Below are positions 47,441-58,059 of a DNA stretch of 64,000 bases, piece by piece. The notes beneath the pieces were generated by a model. The model saw only the letters and a list, made by a program, of their open reading frames with translations. It was not told the DNA's origin and made no database searches. Positions within the stretch are counted from its first letter, which is position 1. Every line of letters starts with the position of its first letter. This DNA is from Neurospora tetraspora (lineage: Eukaryota; Ascomycota; Sordariomycetes; Sordariales; Sordariaceae), in NCBI RefSeq assembly GCF_033439725.1, contig NW_026944384.1:4216001-4280000 (forward strand). The letters run 5' to 3'. The position numbers were made by a program, and so were the translations under genes.

Positions 47441-48430
47441 ATGGAGTCCGAAACCCTCGAGCAACTGCAAGCTCGGCATCGCAAGGAGCAGAGAGACCTT
47501 GTGTCACGCATCACAAACAAGAAGAAGAACGCGACCAAGAAGACACGCAAGGGCGTCAACGATGAATGTGCCCAACTGGAAAGCGAACTGAAAGCGAGAC
47601 AGGAGGAGGAGCTCAGGAAGTTGCAAGGAGGCGACGACGGCCACAACAACGACGAGCAGGCCCAAGAGCCCGAGGAAGAGCAAAACGCCGAAGAACCAAC
47701 GACAGTCAACGATGTGACCGAGCAGCTACAGAAGACCACAGTCTCTGATCAGTCGAGTAAAACAAGTTCCCCTCCTCCGGTGGAACAGTCCTCCAGCGGC
47801 GGAGGAAAGAAACGAAACCGCCAGAAGGAGCGTCTCGCCCGGCGGCAAGCCGAAATAGAAGCTGCTGCAGCGGCAGCCGAGAAAGAGGCCTCGAGTATGG
47901 TGGACCATCGCGGTATCGAGAAGGCATACATGTCGCGCGAATTCAAGGCGCATTTTTTGGAAGAGAAGGATATCGAGCCCGATGGGCACTGTCTGTTTTC
48001 CGCAGTGGCAGACCAACTGGTCGTCCACGGGCTCCCAGTAGATGGCCCGTTGTCCAAGAGCAAGGGGACGCAAACACAAGAGAAGCTGCCGCCATATAGG
48101 ATGGTGCGTCATACGGCGGTTGACTACATGGAGAAACACGCGGACGATTTTGCGCCTTTTCTCGAGGAGCCCTTCGAGACCTACGTGGCCAAGATACGGG
48201 ATACAGCAGAGTGGGGTGGACAACTGGAGCTGACGGCGCTGGCAAACGTGTATAACGTCGAGATCAGGGTGGTGCAGGACGGTAGGACCGAGGTGATACA
48301 GCCCAACGCTGTCGCAAATGGGGAGAGCAATGGGGACAAGGAGGAGCTGAAGGTCCTGTGGTTGGCGTACTATCGCCATGGATATGGGCTCGGTGAACAT
48401 TACAACTCGCTGCGCAAAGCAAGCGCGTGA
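47441..48430 (+). CDS. otu2: OTU-family deubiquitinase (OTUD6/yeast Otu2-like)
   Basis: A cysteine protease predicted to remove ubiquitin; yeast Otu2 and animal OTUD6 act on ribosome-linked ubiquitin. Single exon, 329 aa, similar to OTUD6B (about 290-320 aa). Residues 1-150 are a charged coiled-coil, rich in Lys and Glu, as in OTUD6 proteins. The OTU domain covers about 168-325. It carries the catalytic loop EPDGHCLFSAV (Asp181, nucleophile Cys184), WGGQLELTALANVY as the central helix, and the catalytic His320 in GLGEHYNSL near the C-terminus. All core residues are intact. The 3' end converges on the methyltransferase gene only 126 bp away. Confidence 0.94.
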   Translation: MESETLEQLQARHRKEQRDLVSRITNKKKNATKKTRKGVNDECAQLESELKARQEEELRKLQGGDDGHNNDEQAQEPEEEQNAEEPTTVNDVTEQLQKTTVSDQSSKTSSPPPVEQSSSGGGKKRNRQKERLARRQAEIEAAAAAAEKEASSMVDHRGIEKAYMSREFKAHFLEEKDIEPDGHCLFSAVADQLVVHGLPVDGPLSKSKGTQTQEKLPPYRMVRHTAVDYMEKHADDFAPFLEEPFETYVAKIRDTAEWGGQLELTALANVYNVEIRVVQDGRTEVIQPNAVANGESNGDKEELKVLWLAYYRHGYGLGEHYNSLRKASA

Positions 48431-48556
48431 GACGGTGATTTGCCAAAAGGCGAGTTATCAAGCAAACGATCAGAGTGTCACCCTCCCCTCCCTGTTGCTA
48501 AGTTGCTCTCTCCCACACAAAGTAACTGGTACCGAAAAGGTTTCCCCTGACCATCC

Positions 48557-49562
48557 TTACTGGTGGCTCCAGACCGAGACACGGTCAATCACGTTTCCTT
48601 GGTCGTCGCACCCAGCCTTGTGTGTGTATGCGGGCTGTATACGTGCCAGCCGTTTGAGAGCGCCCGGTGTTGTATCCGCGCTTCCGTCCATAACCTGTCC
48701 CTTGTCGTTGTATGGCAATTCCTGGCCCGGATGCCCAAGATGGGCAAGATACAGGTCGCCCGAAACACCCCAAGGTGGGCCGCTGGTTGAGGGGTCCTTG
48801 TCAAGTGGCCACTCGAGGCAGACAAGTCTTCCGCCGTCGGGGTTGAGAAGATCGGACATTCTCTTGGCATATTGTGGGCGTGCTTCAGGCGGAAGGGCGC
48901 AAAAGAACTGGCAATGAGTCTGAGTTAGTGTTTCTCGACCAAATCACCTCAAAATCAGGCGAGGACACCTTTCAGGAAGACGGAACACTTACCGTATAGT
49001 CGAAAATAAGATCAAACCCATTCTTCACCTGTCCATATCCCGAGTCATTCACCCAGTCGTCCTCGAAAAAGTCTCCCGTCACCCACATCACCCTACCCTT
49101 CGTCGTGACACCCAGCTCCCTTCTCGGCGCATACAACTCCTTCCACTTGCCCTCTGCATCCTCTTCCGCGACCCTCTTCTCATTCTTCTTGGCCTCCTCC
49201 AAGCTCGTCGGGGACGAGTCAAGTCCGAAGACGTCATACCCGTGTGCAGACAAAAGCAGCACGTCGTGACCTCTCCCACAGCCGGGGACTAAGGCTTTGG
49301 GTCTTGGCTTGTCCCAATCATCAGCACTGCTTGGGGCATTGGGGAAGACCTCGCGGTGGAGGGAGAGGACTTCGTCGAGGGCTTGACTGGACCCGCCGCG
49401 ATCCCAGGGGGTGAAGGATTCTTTCCATAGTGTGTCCCAGTTTTTCGGGTGGGTAGAGTAGTTTGAGTCCTTGAAGAGCGAGCGGAGGCGCTGGGATTGG
49501 CCTTGGATGGCGTGGTCGTTGGCGCTGGAGGCGTTGATGGGGGGTTCGGGGTCACTTGCCAT
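48557..49562 (-). CDS. Thiopurine S-methyltransferase (TPMT)-superfamily thiol/halide methyltransferase
   Basis: A SAM-dependent methyltransferase of 306 aa from exons 49562-48993 and 48907-48557. The 85-nt intron has a GTAAGT donor and CAG acceptor and is phase 0. The substrate-side N-terminal pattern NWDTLW...TPWDRGGSS is typical of TPMT/HOL-type enzymes. SAM motif I is LVPGCGRGHDVLLL (residues 91-104), followed by GLDSS. FDLIFDYTFFCALPP spans the splice junction and is a hallmark of the fungal and plant thiol methyltransferases, which confirms the intron. The C-terminal RLVCLEWPLDKDPSTSGPPW segment follows the family. Such enzymes methylate small thiols, sulfide or halides and may detoxify them; the actual substrate is unknown. 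It is divergent from the dehydrogenase gene. Confidence 0.92.
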
Positions 49563-50252
49563 GGTGTGCTAACTGGCGAGCCTAAGAATTCCAGGAGTAT
49601 AGATCAAAATTCGCAGCTTGTGGGAAGATGGGTTACCCCAGGATACCTGCGATGTCTCCTCTCGTGATTCACTGTGTTCACGGTAAATGACAGAGGTGGG
49701 CAGAGTTGTTTATCGGTGAACGCAGAACAGCTGACCGTACCTACTTTCATGCCTCCACACATTGCGTAATCAATCAAGTATCATCATCCTAGCAGTCACA
49801 TAATGCATGTGCATCATCGCTTTGTCTTCACCCTAAGCTGTCATGATGAGGTAGGGTTGCGTGAAGTTGGTTGCTCGGTCAGGGTTACTCACCTTGACCT
49901 CCTTCGGGCTCACCGGACACTCACCGTGCTCACCGTTCACCGCAAGCCCCTGGACAACGTAGCTGGGATCTTCCCCCGCGAAACTTTATCAGTGACAGCT
50001 ATCGATAAGGAAGAGCCCTTGATTGGCCAACCATGGCAACGCCAACGAGCCTCGGCTTGTTGTTGTCTTCGGTCGACGGTTTCCCGTCTTAGTGAACAGC
50101 ACCGGATATCGTTTGGCTGGTACGAGAAGATGGTTTTAGGGAATCTGTTATTATCCTCCGATCATCCCGGATGAGATATGAGCTTTGAATTGTTTGCACT
50201 GAACCCACCAATTCTGACAGCGAAATCACAAGTCGGCAAAGGAGCAATCATC
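49563..50252. promoter_or_regulatory. Divergent region between methyltransferase and dehydrogenase genes
   Basis: About 690 bp shared by two outward-facing genes. It has repeated CTCACC words around 49887-49942. No ORF was found. Confidence 0.5.
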
Positions 50253-51193
50253 ATGGATGTCAACACTCTCTTCGGCATCAAGGTACGTCTAAGTCTACGT
50301 CATGCCATGCCATGCATCGCAAATCATACCGTCAACAATGCGCATCCCCTCCCCAACAACGAACCCCAAACCGCTGACCAAAAACCCATACCTAGGGCAA
50401 AGTAGTCCTCATCACCGGCGGCGCCAAAGGCATCGGCCGCATGATCTCCGAAGGCTTCGTCCGCAACGGCGCCAAAGTGTACATCTCCTCGCGCGACGCC
50501 TCCGCCTGCGATCTCGCCGCCTCGGAGCTCAACGCCCTCGCATCCAAAACCTCATCAGGCGGTTCCGCCGTCGCGCTTCCCGCCGACCTCTCCTCCGCCG
50601 AGGAATGCACCCGTCTCGCCCAAGAGCTCTCGAAGCGCGAGCAAAAGCTGCACGTGCTGATCAACAACTCGGGTGCCACCTGGGGCGCCGCCTACGACGA
50701 GTACCCGGATAACGCGTGGACGAAGCTACTCACGCTTAACCTGCACCGGGTGTTCACCCTCACACAAGCCCTTACCCCCCTGTTGGAGAAAGCGGCCAAG
50801 AAGACTTCAGAAAGTGAAGGAGTGGTGATCGACCCTGCCCGTGTCATCCACATCGGCAGCATCGACGGGATCCGGGTGCCCCTTTTGCCGACGTACGCCT
50901 ACAGCGCCAGCAAGGCCGGACTGCATCATTTGAGCAGACACATGGCGGTGGAGCTGGGACCGAGGGGGATTACGAGCAATACGCTGGCGTGTGGGCCGTT
51001 CCCGAGTAAGATGATGGCGGCGACGCTGAGGGATTTCGGGGAGGATATCAAGGCTGCGAATCCCCTGGGGAGGATTGGTACCCCGGAGGACGCGGCGGGC
51101 GCGTGTCTGTTTTTGGCGAGTAGGGCGGGGGCGTTTGTGAATGGGGCTACGGTGACGCTGGATGGAGGGGTGGCGCTGATGTCCAAGATTTGA
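50253..51193 (+). CDS. Short-chain dehydrogenase/reductase (classical SDR, RhlG/FabG-like)
   Basis: An NAD(P)H-dependent oxidoreductase of 275 aa from exons 50253-50282 and 50396-51193. The 113-nt intron comes after only ten codons (MDVNTLFGIK). The Rossmann motif TGGAKGIG is at residues 17-24. Also present are NNSG at 100-103 (a variant of NNAG), catalytic Ser165 in HIGSIDG, and Tyr179/Lys183 in YSASK. The C-terminal LDGG is typical of classical SDRs. An Arg in SSRD after beta-2 suggests NADP preference. The sequence resembles the RhlG-like 3-oxoacyl reductases of fungi, but substrate prediction within SDRs is unreliable. Without the short first exon the frame would lose the start of the nucleotide-binding strand, so the intron is well supported. 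Confidence 0.93.
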
Positions 51194-52376
51194 TGTTAAG
51201 GTGGTGGTGACTGGACTGGGGTTCGGGGATGATGCTAATAACAACGATTATTATTACATTGTGCGTGGGTTTTCAGTTTTGGGTATTGGGATGGATGATG
51301 CTAATAATAACGATTATTATTACGTGTGCGTGGGTTTTCACAGTTTTGGGTATTGCGGTGATTTTGATCCAGTGATTCTCGCTTGGTATTATTACCTAAC
51401 CACACATATCCCAGTAGACGGATTATCTTGACTGATCTCTATCCATGTATACATTTTATCTGGTTGTGTTTGGTAGAAAGAGAGCAGAGAAAGAGTGGAA
51501 AGTGCAAATGGGATATATCCAGCCGACGATGCTTATAGTAACAGACAAAACTCCTCTCACTTCCCTGCGAGATGGCCACTCCGTGGTGAAAATCAACATC
51601 CGCCCGCCCGGATCTGCGCCGTCCGTCTCTTGTGTGTAGGTATATTTGTGTGCTTGTATGCTTCCCCATGTTTCCCCCCGTACCCGTGTCCGCTGTACTC
51701 CGTGATGCCCTTATGTTCGAAATATCAAAAAGCCAAAGTGAAACGCCCCATTAACGCCCAGACGATATTAATGATGAGGAAAGGAAATGTGTGTGAAGGA
51801 CCGCCTGCGAGGGTTGCCCCTTCTTCTTGTGCTTCTTGTTGCGTGGATGAGAGAGGAGTGGTGGCAAATCAAAGTTTCCCAGCGCGAGCTGCTACCTCGA
51901 AAGGTCATTGTTCGGTTTCTCGTGCTCCATGGTTCGCTTTGCCCGTAGAAGTAATGAAGCTGGTTGCTGAGAAACAAAACCTCGTTGGTGTTCTTTGTGG
52001 CGTGCCATGTGTGCTTCCAGAGTGAACCAAATGTCGCAGACAAGTCTCTTCTGGATACCCAGAGTTTTTCTCGTGGCCGGCTTGTAATGCTGCCCATTTC
52101 ACGTCGTTTTGCGGTGAAACCTCGGGCGTGAAAAATGCCTCCGTCAATGAACAATGGATCGTTCGTTCACTTCGATCAAAGAGTCTTTTTTCCGGACCTC
52201 TTCCCCATTTGGGGGAAGGTGCTAGTAGCAGCAGCCAGCGATGTCGCAATTCTCCAAACTCAGCCCAGAGATGGTCGTTGTTGCCCAAAGTGGAGAAAAC
52301 CCGAATATCTTCCATTCGCTGCCTCGTCCTTCTCAAACCACGCATTTTGTTGCAGCGTGAGTGTGGCATGACCAAT
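51194..52376. other. Convergent 3' region with a tandem duplication
   Basis: About 1.2 kb between the dehydrogenase (+) and the 74-aa gene (-). It contains a 66-bp tandem duplication just after the dehydrogenase stop. Otherwise no ORF is supportable. Confidence 0.6.
51227..51358 (+). repeat. 66-bp tandem duplication in the dehydrogenase 3' region
   Basis: Two imperfect copies start at 51227 and 51293. Both contain GATGCTAATAA-AACGATTATTATTAC and then TGTGCGTGGGTTTTCA. The first copy begins 33 bp after the stop codon and so lies in the predicted 3' UTR. Confidence 0.9.
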
Positions 52377-52601
52377 TTATGAAAGGCCAATATCCTCAAA
52401 GTCACGCATCATCACGGCCATTTGGGCGCGCTTTGCGGCCTCGGCGACCAGTGTGAAGTCCTTGAGGAAGGCATCCGTCGAGTTTCCGGTCTTGGCGGGA
52501 GCAGGTTGAGGCGGTACGATCTTGGCCGCTACGGGCGACCGTTGAATGGAAGCCATGGAGGAGGTCTGCTGAGTTGTGGGGGTGGAGTTGGAGGCGTCCA
52601 T
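52377..52601 (-). CDS. Small hypothetical protein (74 aa)
   Basis: A single 74-codon frame with an ATG in a good context (ATCACAATGG). The first half is Ser/Thr/Pro-rich and disordered; the C-terminal half (AFLKDFTLVAEAAKRAQMAVMM) forms a probable amphipathic helix ending in an acidic DFEDIGLS tail. No signal peptide or transmembrane helix is present. A long pyrimidine-rich leader lies upstream, with a TATA-like word at 52840-52846 (its orientation is ambiguous). I do not recognise the family. The disordered-then-helical layout and the leader support a real gene, but translation is unproven. Confidence 0.6.
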   Translation of the reverse strand: MDASNSTPTTQQTSSMASIQRSPVAAKIVPPQPAPAKTGNSTDAFLKDFTLVAEAAKRAQMAVMMRDFEDIGLS

Positions 52602-55600
52602 TGTGATTGCTGAGAATGTGCTGTCTTGGGAGCGACTTGTGTTTTTGTGATAGACAGGCGACTCTCAAAGAAGGTGCGAGTGTTGTTGATGTGGTAGTTG
52701 GTAAGTGCTTTGGTGTGGTCGACGGGTTGGAGTTGGATAGCAGCTGAGTGAGGTGTGTGTGGTCGAAATTTTTGGTCGCGGCTGCAGTAGAAAGGGAAGA
52801 AGTGGTTTGAGATTTGGGAGGGAAGGTTGGAGAGATAGGTATATAAAAAGAATGGTGTGTGTTCGTTCTTTCGCGGAGGAAGCTCGCTGATAAGAGAATT
52901 TCTCGCTCTCCGAATTCCGTCCAGGGTAGGGTGTGGGATTTTGATGGGGATCCTCTTGAGTGGATCGACCGAGACAGCAGAAAAAAAAGGCCGGGGGCGG
53001 GTGCTTGTCTTCACGACTGAATCAACGCCAAGGATGATGTATACGACTGTTTCTTGGTTCTGGAATTCCTCAATCCATTGCTCCGGTTTTTGCTCCTACT
53101 TCTCCAATTTTCCAGGAATGGAAGGTTCCCCGCTATGAGAAGAGCGAGAAGAGGACAGTGAACAGGCTAATACGGCAACCAATATATGGTAATCTGTCTC
53201 CCTTTTGTAGTGGTGTACTGGAACGGGGACGGTGCAGGCTGCAAGATGCAAAGCGACCTCTGGTGCGTCTTCTTGTTGTTTGATGCCCGTTGATGTGGTG
53301 AACTGCAGTGCCGGCGGTGTCTTTGGGTGTGTACGTAGGATCGATGGTGGATAGATGGGTAAGAAGTGGATGACGGTGGAATATGTCACATTCGAACAAA
53401 GTCCCATCCTTTGTAGCATCAGGTGGACGTGAACAATCCCTCTCCAGCCTTCTAATCTCAAACAGTTGCTTCACTAATCAACATCTTCACCTTCATTCTT
53501 CCGCAACGCTGACTGACACCTTCCAGGTACCTCAAAATGGAAGTATGCGTAGGTACATTGCCCGAGACTCGAGAGTAGCGGATGACCGTGGTGACCGTGG
53601 TGACACTCATTGTTTCGGACACTGAGGGCGTCATAGGTGAGGAGGATCAACAATGGGGCTTCTTTCAACCAACCGTGCCAAGCCAGCAGATTGTCCTCTA
53701 AGAGGTACGGGCAAGGTACCTCTGCAGAACAGCCGGAATGTCGCATTTGAGTTGTCATTTGCCCTCATTTCCCTCGTCATGCAATGCTTTCCGCAAAGCC
53801 GAAGTCTGTACCACACAAGTACTCTGCAGCCTGGTGGAAGTGCTTGTCTGGGGATTGCAGACAAAGGGCGGGGGACGTTTGATCCACCTCCAGATGCCCC
53901 ATATCATGATGTCCACCCGTCCGTCGAGGCCCGGGTGTGCTCCCGTCCCCCACACTCTTATGATTCTCATCTGCCTCTCTCATCCCTCTGGCACCAGTAG
54001 GAAATCCTTTTAACGGGTACAAACAAACGCTTTACACGTGGGTTAACTTCTGGCAACAAGTGTTTACCTTTGTCGGTTGTTCCAACTTGATTGTCCATAC
54101 CTATCTTACTACGCTGGAGTCTTTGCAGAATACCGTCTTCTTGTTATGACCGAGTGGACCAATTCTTCAAGTAAGGGTTCAGTTGCAACCTGGCAATCCT
54201 CGTTCCTTATTTCACACTTTTATTTATTAATAGGTTCGGTAATCTGAAGGGACACTCACCACGCGTGATCCCTGACATATGAAATGAAGTGAAACACGCA
54301 ATCACAGCGAATGGTGATGGGCATGATGCACCAGGGCGAACATAGTTCGTCCAGAAATATCTTCAGGTGTAATAGATCTCAATAGATCGACAAACCCCGA
54401 GATGGGTTGTTGATGATACACGATTCGCGCCGTTCGTTTGGTATTTCCCCATGTTTCATTGATATCCAGTCACTCGGTCAGAGCCAGTTCCCTTGAAGCA
54501 GTGGCCTGAATCTTAAAGAGCCAGATACTGTGTTCACTGGCAGTTAAGCTGGTTGTTCTTTTGTCCTGTAACACGTGTGAGCTTTCTCATATCGCGTAAA
54601 CTGCATTCTTCGGTACCTGCTATACTCAGTCGGCATTGCTTCGGGAGTTGGCACACCTGAAGCTCTCTTCCGGCAGCATCACATCGCTATCTTCCGGGCA
54701 CGGCCCCAGTAAGAGTTGCAACCCCGGCCCGGAGCGGAGCAAGGGTGGGAGTGTGTGGGGGCACCCTGAATCTTTGGCTCTGCAGGGCTGCATTTTGGCT
54801 TTTTCAATCTCGGCCTCTTTGTCCGCCCGCCCGCGACGACATACGCATCCGCGGCTCCAGGATCCCAAACACGGGGTTTAATTTCTTGCTTGGGTAATGG
54901 ATAAACCCCCAAAAGTTGATATCCCACACTGTTTCGGTAGTTTGTGTGTTGTTGTACGTTGAGGTACCGATGGTAGCACTTGTGTAGTATCACCGAGAGA
55001 GTGACAGCTCCAAAGGGTCGAACGACAGTGGAACCACAATGCTGCCATTCCCACCCGGGCAAGCTGCATATGCGTTGATACTGATAACGCGGCAGAAGAT
55101 GCCGGTATCCCTAGGGTAGTCGGCGGCCTGCCACGTTTGGCGCGGGACAACTTGCGGAAAGTTTGGCTTCAAGAGCCGTCGCTTCGAGGGCGCTAATCAG
55201 CAGCGAGAAGGACATGGCGACGAAAGAGTGGCGAGCTCGGTCGAAAGCCCAGCCGGACCAAAAGCTCGAATGACGGACGTTTTGAGGTGATTGCATTTCA
55301 TTTGTTTTGGTAATTTCATCTTCGAATCGACCTCTGGGCTGTTGATCTTCTGCTGCAACGAGTCGGATATGGAAATGGCGGCAAGGCGGTTGAAAGATGA
55401 GGAGGGTTGCAATGAAAGAGAAGCACAAGTCCCGGTCGCTGCAGGTACGCGGCGGTAGTGTAGACGGGAAGAAGCACAAAAGCTTGGGCCATGTTGGCTT
55501 TTTATTGCGGACAAGTCGTAACTTCCCGACATTTGTGCGGCGTCGGTTCGGTGAACACGCCGAGGCGAGGCCGGCCCAATGACCCACCTTCTCGCCCACT

Positions 55601-55925
55601 GCCCGCGCGCCCGGGCCTCCACTTCTGTAGCCGAGCCGCGTTATGGAGACACGGAAAGGAAGGGACCGAAAAGGTGTACCGCGTAACTTTACGGAGCTGT
55701 AACATCGAGATCTAGGAACATCGACTTTATTACTATCCGCTTCAGGTCCGGAACTTACTGTGTCGGATACTACCAATCAAACAACTTACCCCTCCATCCG
55801 CTTGAAGTCCCCAACGCGACACCTCATACCCCGCTCGCCATCACTGTCGAAAGCCAAGAAGCGTCATCGCTTCAGTCGTCGCATCGCATTCTACCACATC
55901 GTACCAGGTCGATTCGAAAACGACC
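52602..55925. other. 3.3-kb intergenic region between divergent genes
   Basis: The segment to about 53.1 kb is the probable promoter and leader of the 74-aa gene. The last 200 bp before 55926 is the Tob37 leader. The middle has no supportable ORF and no repeat I can define. Confidence 0.6.
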
Positions 55926-56987
55926 ATGGCGACCACCTCCGCCGCCGCACCACCTCGGAAATGGATGCAGGTCCCTCGTCCGCTCCAGCAGCTCTTCGAT
56001 ACATTTCCCCTTCTCGCCTACGACGTCAACGCCCTCCCCGCTCGAGCACAGTCAGCCACTTCTGGTGACCTTCCTACACTTTACGTCTTTTCTACCGAGG
56101 AGGAAGCGCTACTGGGGGCACCAAGCTTCAACCCTAGCTGTTTGAAGTGGCAGGTACGTACTCTATATAAGATTTCTCACGAATGGTCAAGCTATGATAG
56201 TCTAACTCTGCTCTCTCACATCAAATAGACCTTTCTCAAGCTTGCCGGTGTCGAATTCCAAATCCTGCCCTCGACAAACCATGCCTCACCTACCGGCGCT
56301 CTCCCGTTCATCCTTCCGAAAAGATCGTCCCCTACCGATGCCCCATCACCAATTCCGTCTTCCAAACTCCACGATTACGCCCTCAAATACGGTACCTCCA
56401 ATCCTCCAGAGGTTTCAGCCCTGAGGCTCGACGCCTACCAAGCCCTCCTCGACGGTCCTATCCGAAACGCCTGGCTACAGGCCCTCTACCGCGATCCCGA
56501 ATACACAGATCTGCTAGACAGATTCTACATCACGCCAGCCTCCTCTTCTTACTGGGTGCGCGGCGCACTCAGACACCAACTGCGCCGAGCAGCAGAGGCC
56601 GAGATCCTAAAGACCGGGCCCGGTGGTGCTGCTTCTACGGCGTTATCTCTACTAGTTGATGAAGACTCCGTGTACAGAGCGGCTTTGAACGCATTGGAAG
56701 CTTTGGCGACATTACTCTCAGAAAGCGAAACTGGATGGTTCTTTGGAGCGGAGACGCCGACAATTTTTGATGCAAGTGTTTTCGCTTACACGCATCTGAT
56801 GCTCAAGTATATGAGCGACGCCAAGGGCGAAGCAGGGGAAGAGCAGGGATCAGTTGTCGCGTCCAGGAGGTTAGGGAATATGGTTAGGAGTGCTGGATCG
56901 GGAGAGTTGGAGCAGCACCATCACCGGCTATTTGAGCTGCTTTGGCTCGGAGACTTAAGTGCCGAGTACTCCAACGACAAGGCTTGA
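55926..56987 (+). CDS. tob37: Mitochondrial outer-membrane sorting subunit Tob37/Sam37 (metaxin family)
   Basis: A 328-aa protein (yeast Sam37 has 327) from exons 55926-56153 and 56229-56987. The 75-nt intron has a GTACGT donor and TAG acceptor and is phase 0. It is a predicted cytosol-facing subunit of the TOB/SAM complex that inserts beta-barrel proteins into the outer membrane. The N-terminal thioredoxin-like (Tom37) half includes TLYVFSTEEEA and SCLKWQ-TFLKLAGVEF across the splice site, the usual metaxin pattern. The C-terminal GST-C-like half includes RNAWLQALYRDPEYTDLLDRFY and WFFGAETPTIFDASVFAYTHLML, the second being the best family signature. No terminal membrane helix is obvious. Confidence 0.9.
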
Positions 56988-57228
56988 GGGAACAAGCTGC
57001 TGCAATTGAGCAGGTGCAAGCTGGACATGTAAATGCATGACGAAGGCTATGACCAATATGGACTGTACAACGTTTGTAAAAAAAATACACTGGAGAAACA
57101 GAGGGCAACCTCCAAAGATAGATACCCCGATTAACCTTGATGTCAGGTTGGTTTGACGACGATAAGGGCGGGATTGGGATGGAACCGTTACGGGGGAGCA
57201 TTGTTTATCACCGGTGACCGGAGTCAGT

Positions 57229-57247
57229 GGCCGGAACCATTCCGGCC
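57229..57247. promoter_or_regulatory. Palindrome GGCCGGAA-N3-TTCCGGCC
   Basis: Perfect 8-bp inverted arms with a CCA spacer, 813 bp upstream of the dioxygenase start. The CGG/CCG triplets at each end are the type of site bound by Zn2Cys6 dimers. A near copy lies closer to the gene. Confidence 0.55.
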
Positions 57248-57872
57248 AAGTGGAGTCGGATATCGGGAAGCTGGGGCCGGCTGGGGCCGGCTAGGGCCGG
57301 AGCAAAGTGGGGATCTGCCAATTCCCATTACTCAATTCCGGGTTCATGGCTCACCATGTGCACACCGATACGCACGCCTGGCGACACGTGCAGCATCATT
57401 GCTTGGTTTGTGCACCGGTGAGATGCAGGCCGGGCCGAAGTGTTGGTAGCTGAGTTTCACGGTTTTGTTTGCATTGATATGGAACTTGTCTGGCTAACCG
57501 ATGATAAGAGTCAACGAGACGACCCGTTAGACCTCTTCAAACAAAGACACTCAACAATATTGTGCCAACACTATGTCGCACCACTCATATTTTCGAAGTC
57601 AAAACGTCTTATTAACCGCATTAACCGGATGAGATGACGCCTGCCGGATATTGTTGCGTTGTTGCTCGCGGTTACCCAAATTTCACACCATTTCTCACTT
57701 ATACTCCCTTGCAGGGAAGGATGGATGGAAGGCGGGACCAAGGACAAACTAACAACCCCTAGCTATTGTCTGCTGCGACCCGTCAACTCATGACAAAGAG
57801 AAACCGGCTTCGGAACGCGCCTTCTGTGATGGACAAACCATGGGAATTGGTTGGGTTGAGCTTGAGACGAGA

Positions 57873-57892
57873 GGCCGGAATGGATTCCGGCC
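57873..57892. promoter_or_regulatory. Palindrome GGCCGGAA-N4-TTCCGGCC next to the TATA box
   Basis: The same 8-bp arms as the upstream palindrome, here with a TGGA spacer, ending 6 bp before the TATA box. Its position fits an operator for the dioxygenase gene. The binding factor is unknown. Confidence 0.6.
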
Positions 57893-57898
57893 ACGGTC

Positions 57899-57904
57899 TA
57901 TATA
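57899..57904 (+). promoter_or_regulatory. TATA box of the dioxygenase gene
   Basis: TATATA followed by GG, 156 bp upstream of the chosen ATG. It is the only well-placed TATA word in this upstream region. Confidence 0.55.
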
Positions 57905-58059
57905 GGCGCAGAGACACTCGGGTCTTTCCACCTCTCAACTTCTGCATCTGCATCATTCTCCACGCAGACGAAGGCCTCTTAGATAACTTGTTTCTTCTCG
58001 CTTTTTCGACTTTGGAACAACCATCACCATCATCCTCCATCATTACCGACATCGGCACA

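Larger units (their letters stand above)
56988..58059 (+). promoter_or_regulatory. Region upstream of the dioxygenase gene
   Basis: About 1.1 kb. It contains two long near-identical palindromes (57229-57247 and 57873-57892), a CCGGCTGGGG tandem near 57270-57300 and a TATA box (57899-57904). No gene was found. The frame is open upstream of the dioxygenase ATG back to 57790, but the TATA position argues against a longer protein. Confidence 0.6.

Noticed and set aside
57790-58059. N-terminal extension of the dioxygenase from an upstream in-frame ATG
   Set aside because: It would place the palindrome and TATA box inside the coding sequence, and the added residues do not resemble the family.
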